DNA of 12,878 nucleotides. Origin: Phycisphaerae bacterium. GTDB lineage: Bacteria; Planctomycetota; Phycisphaerae; UBA1845. A program made the position numbers and the translations under genes. Location: the NCBI GenBank assembly GCA_029260155.1, contig JAJDDU010000503.1:1-12878 (forward strand), read 5' to 3'. Positions within the stretch are counted from its first letter, which is position 1; each line of letters starts with the position of its first letter. The notes under the pieces were generated by a model. That model saw nothing but the letters and a program-made list of their open reading frames with translations. It searched no databases and was not told the origin of the DNA. Below are positions 7,279-12,878 of this stretch, piece after piece.

Positions 7279-7965
7279 ATGCGGATTGCGGAAGTCTTTT
7301 ATTCGATTCAGGGCGAGGGCAAGCTGGCCGGCGTGCCGTCGGTGTTCGTCCGCGTGTCGGGGTGCAATCTGCGATGCGTCTGGTGCGACACGCCCTACGC
7401 CTCCTGGAACCCAGAAGGTGAAGATTTCGCCGTCGACCGCATCGTAGAGCAAGTTGGTCAGTATCCTGCGAGACACGTTGTGATCACCGGTGGGGAACCG
7501 ATGATCTCACCCGAAATCACGCAGCTGACGCACAGCTTTCGGGAAGCTGGGTATCACATCACGATTGAAACCGCCGGTACAGTGTATCATGAGGTGGCCT
7601 GCGACCTGGCCAGCGTCAGCCCGAAGCTGGCGAACTCGACGCCGCGCAATCGCGAAGACGGCAAATTCGCTGAACAACACGATCGGCTGCGTCTGAACGC
7701 AAGCGTCATCCGACGCTTCATGGACGGGTTTGATTACCAGTTGAAGTTCGTCGTCGATCAGCCGGCGGACATGGACGAGATAGACGCGCTGCTCGGGCAA
7801 ATCGGTGAAGTGGAGCCATCAAGGGTGCTCCTCATGCCGCAGGGAATAGACGCCGTCGCGTTGAGCCGGCGATCGCCCTGGGTGGTCGAGATTTGCAAGG
7901 CGCGGGGCTTTGCGTTTTGCCCGCGCATGCACATCATGCTATATGGCGATGTTCGCGGCAGGTGA
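7279..7965 (+). CDS. queE: 7-carboxy-7-deazaguanine synthase (radical SAM)
   Basis: 228 residues from ATG 7279, with GGAAGG about 11 nt upstream. It opens with EVFYSIQGEGKLAGVPSVFV, the typical QueE start, then CNLRCVWCDTPYASW, giving the radical-SAM [4Fe-4S] ligands Cys29, Cys33 and Cys36, and the GGEP SAM-binding motif at 71-74. The length fits the family. The enzyme converts 6-carboxy-5,6,7,8-tetrahydropterin to 7-carboxy-7-deazaguanine, using SAM as a cofactor, on the way to preQ0 and queuosine in tRNA (or other 7-deazaguanines). queD follows 26 nt downstream and supplies its substrate, which strongly supports the call. QueC and a GTP cyclohydrolase are not in this window. The gene begins 53 nt after the sulfatase-fold gene; whether they share a transcript is unclear. 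Confidence 0.95.
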   Translation: MRIAEVFYSIQGEGKLAGVPSVFVRVSGCNLRCVWCDTPYASWNPEGEDFAVDRIVEQVGQYPARHVVITGGEPMISPEITQLTHSFREAGYHITIETAGTVYHEVACDLASVSPKLANSTPRNREDGKFAEQHDRLRLNASVIRRFMDGFDYQLKFVVDQPADMDEIDALLGQIGEVEPSRVLLMPQGIDAVALSRRSPWVVEICKARGFAFCPRMHIMLYGDVRGR

Positions 7966-7991
7966 CCGCGCCGGCCCCTTTAGGAGACTAC

Positions 7992-8450
7992 ATGTATCGT
8001 ATCTGCAAAGCGTTCACTATCGAGAGCGGACACATGCTGAGCAAGCATCCCGAACGATGCCGCTATCCGCATGGGCACAGTCGTCGTATCGAGCTGGTGC
8101 TCTCCTCATCCACGCTCGACCAAAACGACATGGTGTGCGATTTCAAGTGGATCAAGCTGAGCGTCAAAGACTTCTTAGATGCCTACGACCATGCCCTCTG
8201 CGTCAACGCAGCCGATCCGATTCGCGAGAAACTCAGCGCAGACGCCGGGCGCTTGGTGGTATTCGAGGAGGGTGATCCGACCACCGAGCGCATCGCCAAA
8301 CGCGTCTTCGATCATCTGAATGCGAGAATCGCCACGGGTGCGTCGGTCCAAACGGCGAACGGCGTGATCTACCACATCCCACCGGACGTGCGCATCGAGC
8401 GCGTCCGTGTCAGCGAGACGCCGACGTCGTGGGCGGAATATGAGGGTTGA
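7992..8450 (+). CDS. queD: 6-carboxytetrahydropterin synthase (6-pyruvoyl-tetrahydropterin synthase family)
   Basis: 152 residues from ATG 7992, chosen because TAGGAG lies 5 nt upstream and because the family starts with a short strand like MYRICKAFTIESGH. An upstream in-frame ATG at 7893 would overlap queE by over 70 nt and add unrelated residues. Zinc ligands are His14, His27 and His29 (in CRYPHGHS, with the catalytic Cys23), the catalytic pair is Asp66-His67 (DAYDHALC), and Glu142 sits in SETPTSWAEY at the end. The enzyme turns dihydroneopterin triphosphate into 6-carboxytetrahydropterin, the substrate of QueE next door. The protein is about 30 residues longer than the E. coli enzyme, with extra sequence around 70-100, as in many PTPS-family members. 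A separate pterin role cannot be excluded, but the neighbour argues for deazaguanine synthesis. Confidence 0.92.
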   Translation: MYRICKAFTIESGHMLSKHPERCRYPHGHSRRIELVLSSSTLDQNDMVCDFKWIKLSVKDFLDAYDHALCVNAADPIREKLSADAGRLVVFEEGDPTTERIAKRVFDHLNARIATGASVQTANGVIYHIPPDVRIERVRVSETPTSWAEYEG

Positions 8451-8489
8451 AGGATCGAAGATCGCCTGCGACCTCTGATCGTCCGCTTG

Positions 8490-9281
8490 CTACCTTCTAT
8501 TCTTCTTACCAACCATCAACGCGCCGAGGATCAGCAGCAGCGAGGTGGCTGGTTCCGGTACGAGGCCGACCTTGAAATCGCCGCCCGTGGAGGAGAACCC
8601 GCCGTGCTCAGCGGCGAGGGCGAAGAACTCATCGCCGTTGGCTGCGAGATTCGTACTGCTTCCGTCGCCAAACGTCGGAATGGCAATATCAAGGGCGAAG
8701 ATCGATCCGCTCGTAAAGGCCGACCGCATGGACTCGGGAATGGTGAACTGGTTGTTCGCGCCGTCGGAACCCGCGCCGGTCGGCGCATCGCCGGTTCCCA
8801 TGAATACCCAATCGCCGGCAGCAGGATCAGCCAGAATCGGCCCTCCGTTGGGGCTGAGTAATCCGTACACCGACAGGATGCCACCCGAAAACGCGATGCC
8901 GTCCAGATCCGGACCGAACATTGAATTCGCAAACGCAGCTTCATAGGCGGCCGGTGATCCCAAGTTGATATCGGTCCCGGTGAGGCTGCCGCCCATCGAG
9001 ATGTTGTCGAGCCCGGCGGGGTTGACCACCATCGCGCTCAGCCAGACGTCAAAGGACGCCGCATCGGCGATGTCCGCGCGATCGGCCACTGACTCAGTGC
9101 CGTCCGTGAGCGTTGCTTTGAGGCTGCTCGCGGCGTGGTCGGAGATCGAGAAAACGGACGTTCCCGCATCGAAACCAATGACAATGTCCGAGTAGTCGAA
9201 GTGCAGCGATTCGCCTTGCACAACGGGCGCACCGGACACGATAACAACCGCGACAATCGTCGGTAGAACTGCTTTAAACAT
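8490..9281 (-). CDS. PEP-CTERM sorted surface or exported protein of unknown function
   Basis: 263 residues from ATG 9281, chosen because GGGGGAAG lies 4 nt upstream and a signal peptide follows at once (MFKAVLPTIVAVVIVSGAPV, cleavage probably near residue 22-24). The mature part is Gly/Ala/Ser/Asp-rich, with many predicted strands and no cysteine, like many secreted adhesin-type or matrix proteins. The C-terminus is a clear PEP-CTERM signal at about 241-263: VPEP, a hydrophobic helix (TSLLLILGALMV), then KKNRR. Proteins with this tail are processed by exosortase and usually reach the cell surface or the extracellular polymer. No exosortase gene is in the window. The gene converges with queD (39 bp apart) and is preceded by a structured leader with an intrinsic terminator. 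The function of the mature domain is not recognised. Confidence 0.88.
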   Translation of the reverse strand: MFKAVLPTIVAVVIVSGAPVVQGESLHFDYSDIVIGFDAGTSVFSISDHAASSLKATLTDGTESVADRADIADAASFDVWLSAMVVNPAGLDNISMGGSLTGTDINLGSPAAYEAAFANSMFGPDLDGIAFSGGILSVYGLLSPNGGPILADPAAGDWVFMGTGDAPTGAGSDGANNQFTIPESMRSAFTSGSIFALDIAIPTFGDGSSTNLAANGDEFFALAAEHGGFSSTGGDFKVGLVPEPATSLLLILGALMVGKKNRR

Positions 9282-9285
9282 GTTA

Positions 9286-9293
9286 CTTCCCCC
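9286..9293 (-). promoter_or_regulatory. Ribosome binding site deciding the start of the PEP-CTERM gene
   Basis: GGGGGAAG on the minus strand, 4 nt before ATG 9281. An in-frame ATG 42 nt upstream (9323) lacks such a site and would put extra residues before the signal peptide. Confidence 0.6.
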
Positions 9294-9324
9294 TGCTGGC
9301 CCCATGATCTCCGGCGAGGCCACG

Positions 9325-9368
9325 AAAAAAAGAGAGCACGTCCGAACCCATATCGAACATCGCTCTCT
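9325..9368 (-). terminator. Intrinsic terminator in the leader of the PEP-CTERM gene
   Basis: On the minus strand AGAGAGC (9368-9362) pairs with GCTCTCT (9337-9331), and inside it ATGTTCG (9360-9354) pairs with CGGACGT (9344-9338) using two G-U pairs. That is 14 bp with one bulged G and a 9-nt loop, followed by seven T (9331-9325). The G-U pairs and the T-run only work on the minus strand, so it acts in the direction of the PEP-CTERM gene. It ends 43 nt before ATG 9281, with no promoter visible in between, so it probably controls read-through into the gene. Confidence 0.82.
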
Positions 9369-9384
9369 CTCTACCCTGCGATGA

Positions 9385-9445
9385 CGAGCGTCTCACACGC
9401 CCGCTCGCTCTTTGTTGTCGGCTGCGAGACTCCCGACGAGCCGAC
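9385..9445 (-). promoter_or_regulatory. Two leader hairpins upstream of the terminator (possible attenuator or riboswitch body)
   Basis: Hairpin 1 pairs 9439-9445 with 9417-9423 (GTCGGCT with AGCCGAC, 7 bp, 15-nt loop). Hairpin 2 pairs 9402-9407 with 9385-9390 (CGAGCG with CGCTCG, 6 bp, 11-nt loop). On the minus strand the loop sequence GTCTCGC (9430-9424) can pair with GTGAGAC (9396-9390) over 7 positions with one G-U, which would link the two loops. Together with the terminator at 9325-9368 this looks like a folded regulatory leader. It matches no riboswitch class I recognise. A 26-codon GTG-started frame ending at 9393 could instead be a leader peptide. Confidence 0.45.
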
Positions 9446-9450
9446 GTTGG

Positions 9451-9972
9451 TCAACCCGCGAGCATACGCGCACCCAACATAGCAGTATAGCAACCCTGGG
9501 CGTCGAGGGCAACCCCCCTATTCGCACGAAGCGGAGCGTGACCGTCGGTTGTGGCATGACACCGGTAACTCCAACCAACGCAACGAATATCGGCCACACG
9601 CTGGACCGAGGGAATCGGACCATTCAGTGAAACTGCAAGATGGAAGGCATTGGAACCACAGAGGAGGGAAAGAGGGCGGAGGGATGGAATCCTGGGAACG
9701 TATGAATGGCGGTTACGCACCGGGCGCACGTGCCCGTCGTCGACCACTCGGCGGACGCGTCCGTTGACGAAGGAGGTGTTGAAGGTGAACAGCGACCCGT
9801 GCCAGCCGCGAATGGTGGCTGGGATGCCGGCCAAGCAACAACAGTTGTCCGCACCGTAATTCTGCCGCCACGCGTACTGCCCGCAATTCACAACAAACAA
9901 CAAGGTGCGTGCGGGGCTGGGAAGTTGTGACATGGGACGCAGATAGGGGTAGTTGCATTTAGTTTGTGCCAT
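9451..9972 (-). pseudogene. Possible degenerate H-X9-DG (pseudopilin-like) protein fragment
   Basis: The minus frame from 9972 reads 173 codons. Its first 70 or so look protein-like: LPSPARTLLFVVNCGQYAW, then GWHGSLFTFNTSFVNGRVRR. This resembles the C-terminal H...DG ending of planctomycete type-II-secretion, pseudopilin-like proteins (DUF1559 relatives), with the final Asp changed to Asn. A stop sits just upstream in frame at 9988-9990 and no prepilin N-terminus is present, so only a fragment remains. The rest of the frame (about 9451-9700) looks like random sequence and contains the promoter and part of the leader of the PEP-CTERM gene. This could also be a chance open frame in GC-rich DNA. 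Confidence 0.3.
9484..9512 (-). promoter_or_regulatory. Sigma70-type promoter for the PEP-CTERM leader
   Basis: On the minus strand TTGCCC (9512-9507), a 17-nt spacer, and TATACT (9489-9484) preceded by TG as an extended -10. Predicted transcript start is near 9477, giving a leader of about 196 nt that includes both hairpins and the terminator. Confidence 0.6.
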
Positions 9973-10086
9973 TGGGTGGAAGCCGCCCTACCTCCTGCTG
10001 ACGCCGCAAGTGATGGCCACACCCCGCCACGCGTCGCTCATAACGCTGGGCGCGTGATCGGCCGTTAAGTCGAATTCTGTCGGGCT
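9973..10086. other. Non-coding stretch before the efflux operon promoter
   Basis: Part of the 915-bp gene-poor interval 9282-10196. I see no gene, repeat or strong hairpin in these 114 bases. Confidence 0.4.
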
Positions 10087-10116
10087 TTGGCATCGGGGAG
10101 TTATTGCCGCTATAGT
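10087..10116 (+). promoter_or_regulatory. Sigma70-type promoter of the RND efflux operon
   Basis: TTGGCA (10087-10092), an 18-nt spacer, and TATAGT (10111-10116). A transcript from about 10123 would have a 74-nt leader before ATG 10197. The leader contains a 6-bp hairpin (GGCGCG 10144-10149 with CGCGCC 10160-10165, 10-nt loop) whose role is unclear. Confidence 0.6.
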
Positions 10117-10196
10117 CGCGGCCGGATGGCGGATTGCAAGATCGGCGCGCTGCGGTAAACGCGCCTGGGCACCTGTAGACTGATCGAAGGACCGAA

Positions 10197-11465
10197 ATGA
10201 CAATTCGCGCTCGCAGGCTTCTGATTTCGGCGTTGCTGATTCCCGCAGTGCTTGCCTGCGGGGGAATGGTCGCGGGCTGGCTGTACGCGACGAAACCTCC
10301 CGCGGAACGCACGGCTGAGCCCGCCCCGCCGCCGTTGGTGGAGGTCGTAACGGTGACACGCGGTGACATCCCCGTGTCCTTCGTCGGGTATGGCAGTGCC
10401 CGCTCCGATCGCGATGTCGTCATTACAGCCGAAGTCTCCGGCATGGTTGTCGCGTTGTCCGCGGGGCTGAACGACGGATCAGTCGTGACCACTGGCCAGA
10501 TTCTCGTCGAAGTCGATGACCGCCGGTACATGCAGCAAGTCGCGCGCACGCAGGCCGTCGCCGCGGAACTGACCGCCCAGATCGAGCAGCTGAATATCGA
10601 GCGAGAAAACATCGGAAGACTCATCGCGATCGCGGAGCAAGAGTTGGCGGTCAATCTCAGCGAACTCGATCGGCTGGGTGATCTGCTCGAGCGCGACTTA
10701 GCCACCAAGAAGGAAACCGATTTTGCCCGGCTTGCATATCAGCAAAGTCAGCGTCAGTTGCAGGTCTACAAGAACCAGACCGCGCTGATCGAGCCGCGCC
10801 GGCGATCGCTGGAGGCGGCGCGCGATGCGCGTCTGGCCGAGGCGGAGCTGGCCCGCTTGGACGTCGAGCGCTGCCGAATTGCCGCCCCGTTCGCCGGACA
10901 AGTAGTCCGGTTGGCGGTCGAGGTGGGCGATCGCGTGATGCCGGGCAGCGAAATCGTGGAGGTGATGTCAACGCGGCGGATCGAGGTGCCGATCGAATTG
11001 GCAGCCTCAGCCCATGCGGCGGTCGCTGTCGGCGCGCAATGTCGTCTCGAAGCCGACAGCGTGCCCGGTGTCGTCTGGAGTGGGACACTGTCCCGCCGGG
11101 CGCCGGCGGTGGACGTGCGTAGCCGCACCTTTGCTGCGTATGTCGATGTCGACAACGCAGCGCAAGAAGTTCCGCTGGTCCCAGGGTATTTTCTGCAGGC
11201 CGATGTGGAGGGGCCGCTCTTGCGCGATGTCGTCGCGATTCCGCGCGGGGCCATTGTGGGGGACACAGCCTACGTCGCAGCCGGTGCGACCGCACGCGCC
11301 CGTGCGGTTCACGTTGATCGCTACGTGGAAGACCTCGCGGTGGTCACGGGCGAGATCGTTCCCGGCGACCAGCTGATCGTGACCAACCTCGACGTTCTGC
11401 ACGACGGCGCCGATGTCCGCGTCGTGCCGCAACGTGTGGTAGATAGCGGATCGAAGCGCCCATGA
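10197..11465 (+). CDS. RND efflux periplasmic adaptor (HlyD/MFP family)
   Basis: 422 residues from ATG 10197, with GAAGGA 5 nt upstream. A membrane anchor covers about 8-30 (the Cys at 21 lies within it, a weak lipobox at best), followed by a Pro/Ala-rich stretch. The first half of the lipoyl domain is at about 72-110 (TAEVSGMVVALSAGLNDGS, VEVDD), a long alpha-hairpin coiled coil at about 111-224, and the second lipoyl half at about 226-258 (RIAAPFAGQVVRLAVEVGDR). Beta-barrel and membrane-proximal domains complete the family order. It bridges an inner-membrane RND pump and an outer-membrane channel. Its stop overlaps the start of the RND gene in an ATGA, so the two are translationally coupled. 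The substrate cannot be told, and no outer-membrane factor lies in the window. Confidence 0.92.
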   Translation: MTIRARRLLISALLIPAVLACGGMVAGWLYATKPPAERTAEPAPPPLVEVVTVTRGDIPVSFVGYGSARSDRDVVITAEVSGMVVALSAGLNDGSVVTTGQILVEVDDRRYMQQVARTQAVAAELTAQIEQLNIERENIGRLIAIAEQELAVNLSELDRLGDLLERDLATKKETDFARLAYQQSQRQLQVYKNQTALIEPRRRSLEAARDARLAEAELARLDVERCRIAAPFAGQVVRLAVEVGDRVMPGSEIVEVMSTRRIEVPIELAASAHAAVAVGAQCRLEADSVPGVVWSGTLSRRAPAVDVRSRTFAAYVDVDNAAQEVPLVPGYFLQADVEGPLLRDVVAIPRGAIVGDTAYVAAGATARARAVHVDRYVEDLAVVTGEIVPGDQLIVTNLDVLHDGADVRVVPQRVVDSGSKRP

Positions 11466-12878
11466 CCTCACTCCCACGCTTCAGCGTCAACAACCCTGTT
11501 CTCGTCAACCTGGTGATGTGGACCCTATTGCTCGGCGGCGCGTATTCGAGTCTTACGCTCGTCCGCGAGATGTTCCCGGAGGCGACGCCCAACGCCGTCA
11601 TGATAAGCACTGCCTACCCCGGCGCGACGCCGGCCGAGGTCGAAAAGGGCATCTCGATCAAGATCGAAGAGGTCATCAAGGACATCGAAGAGGTCGACGA
11701 GATCAAGACCACGATCGGCGAGGGGCTGAGTCAAGTTAACGTCATCTTGCGGAACGACACAGCCGACGTGGATCAGGTCGTCTCGGACATCAAGTCCGCC
11801 ATCGATACCATTCCGGCCGAGGATTTCCCCGAAGAGGCGGAAGCGACACGGGTCACGAAAATGGAGCCGTCGATCCCGGTCATCAACGTCTCCTACTTCG
11901 GCGACGTGGACGAACAAACACTGAAAGACACTGCGCGTGCGCTTCGCGACGACCTGCTGCAAATCCCGGGAATTACCGAGGTGATCTTGCAAGGCGTGCG
12001 CGTCGACGAAATCAGCGTCGAAGTTCTGCCGCAGAACCTAAACGCATACGGGCTTTCACTGCCCGACGTTGCGAGCGCCATCGCCCACGCCAACCTGGAC
12101 CTTCCTGCCGGCCAGATCAAAACGCAGGGTGCAAACGTCTCGGTGCGTACGCTCGGCGAGGAGGACCAAGCCGGCCCCATCGGCGAGATCGTCGTACGCA
12201 GCGATGCGGCGGGAAAGGTCACCCGCCTGCGCGAGATTGCCGACGTCATCGACGGGTTTGAAGAAACCGACTTGCAAGGCAGATTCAACGCCAAACCGGC
12301 AATTACAGCCACCATCCTAAAAACGCCGCGACAGGACGCCATCGACATATCCAAGAAGGTCAAAGCGTTGGTCGCGGGCAAGATGCGTCAGCCACTCGAG
12401 CGCGACTGGCTGGCGAAGCTGAAATACCGCGTGGGAATCCGCGACGAGATCGAGCGCGTGTACGCGCGCGCCTGGGACCAGCCCTGTTCGAGCGGCGGCG
12501 CACTGAAGGCTTCGACGAATCTCGCGCGCTTTATTGAAAGCCGCCTCGATCTGCTGGAGCGTAACGGTTTCTGGGGGATGGTTTTTGTCTTCCTGTCGCT
12601 GCTGACTTTTCTCAACTGGCGTGTCGCTTTCTGGGTCATGTTCGGACTGCTGCTGGCCGTATTCGGGACCATCATCGTGATGCGCCTGTTCGGATTCTCG
12701 CTTAACCTCATCAGCATGTTCGGGTTGATCGTGGTGCTCGGATTGCTGGTGGACGACGCCATCATCGTCGGAGAACACATCTACACGCGCGTGGAAGAGG
12801 GCATGGAACCCAAACTGGCCGCCATCACCGGCGCCGAAGCGGTGACCTGGCCGGTGCTGTGCGCCATTCTCACGACGG
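11462..12878 (+). CDS. RND efflux permease, N-terminal part (3' end beyond window)
   Basis: The frame is open from ATG 11462, overlapping the adaptor stop by 4 bp, to the window edge: 472 residues of a family that is usually about 1000-1050 long. It begins MTSLPRFSVNNPVLVNLVMW, with the first membrane helix at about 12-32, then the usual MFPEATPNAVMISTAYPGAT and the porter domain up to about residue 330. After about residue 375 come helices including FLSLLTFLNWRVAFWVMFG and the TM4 motif GLLVDDAIIVGEH with Asp431 and Asp432, the proton-relay pair of AcrB-type pumps. These lie about 24 residues later than in AcrB, partly because of extra sequence around 325-365 that contains a lone Cys. Drug, metal or other specificity cannot be decided from this part. 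Confidence 0.93.
   Translation, partial: MTSLPRFSVNNPVLVNLVMWTLLLGGAYSSLTLVREMFPEATPNAVMISTAYPGATPAEVEKGISIKIEEVIKDIEEVDEIKTTIGEGLSQVNVILRNDTADVDQVVSDIKSAIDTIPAEDFPEEAEATRVTKMEPSIPVINVSYFGDVDEQTLKDTARALRDDLLQIPGITEVILQGVRVDEISVEVLPQNLNAYGLSLPDVASAIAHANLDLPAGQIKTQGANVSVRTLGEEDQAGPIGEIVVRSDAAGKVTRLREIADVIDGFEETDLQGRFNAKPAITATILKTPRQDAIDISKKVKALVAGKMRQPLERDWLAKLKYRVGIRDEIERVYARAWDQPCSSGGALKASTNLARFIESRLDLLERNGFWGMVFVFLSLLTFLNWRVAFWVMFGLLLAVFGTIIVMRLFGFSLNLISMFGLIVVLGLLVDDAIIVGEHIYTRVEEGMEPKLAAITGAEAVTWPVLCAILTT

Noticed and set aside
8451..8489. GATC-rich short interval between queD and the PEP-CTERM gene
   Set aside because: Repeated GATC words, but no stable stem with a workable loop and no T-run, so no bidirectional terminator is called.
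9959..10708. 249-codon minus-strand frame over the efflux promoter and adaptor start
   Set aside because: Ser/Arg-rich translation without motifs; the plus strand has a good promoter, a ribosome site and a clear adaptor gene.

Overview
The window is GC-rich, densely coded bacterial DNA, most likely from a planctomycete or a close relative. Clues are a DUF2617-like protein end, a sulfatase-fold protein with a C-terminal TPR-like tail, a PEP-CTERM surface protein, and a decayed fragment resembling planctomycete H-X9-DG pseudopilin-like proteins. The lineage call is an inference from gene content; there is no rRNA or other marker gene here.

Layout. The left edge (2-361, +) is the end of a DUF2617-like gene. 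Two methyl-accepting chemotaxis proteins (MCPs) follow on the minus strand: a DUF3365/Tll0287-type sensor with a CxxCH heme c motif (508-2238) and a helical-bundle sensor (2813-4846). Their cytoplasmic domains are about 88% identical and both end in a similar 12-residue peptide, but their sensor domains are unrelated. About 450 bp of non-coding DNA upstream of each is homologous, so the pair looks like a tandem duplication in which one copy changed its sensor.

Divergent from the MCPs runs a plus-strand block: a membrane-anchored sulfatase-fold protein with Thr in place of the usual Cys/Ser nucleophile (5411-7225), then queE (7279-7965) and queD (7992-8450), two enzymes of the 7-deazaguanine (queuosine precursor) pathway. 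Convergent to queD is a PEP-CTERM protein (8490-9281, -). Its roughly 200-nt leader has a good promoter, two hairpins whose loops are complementary, and a strong intrinsic terminator 43 nt before the start codon, the layout of an attenuator or riboswitch.

A gene-poor stretch (9282-10196) holds that leader, a probable degenerate pseudopilin-like fragment, and a sigma70-type promoter. From this promoter a two-gene efflux operon starts: a periplasmic adaptor (10197-11465) overlapping by 4 bp an RND permease that runs off the right edge (11462-12878).

The most novel candidates are the duplicated MCP leader with its sensor swap, and the structured leader of the PEP-CTERM gene. No tRNA, rRNA, CRISPR array, insertion sequence or integrase was seen.
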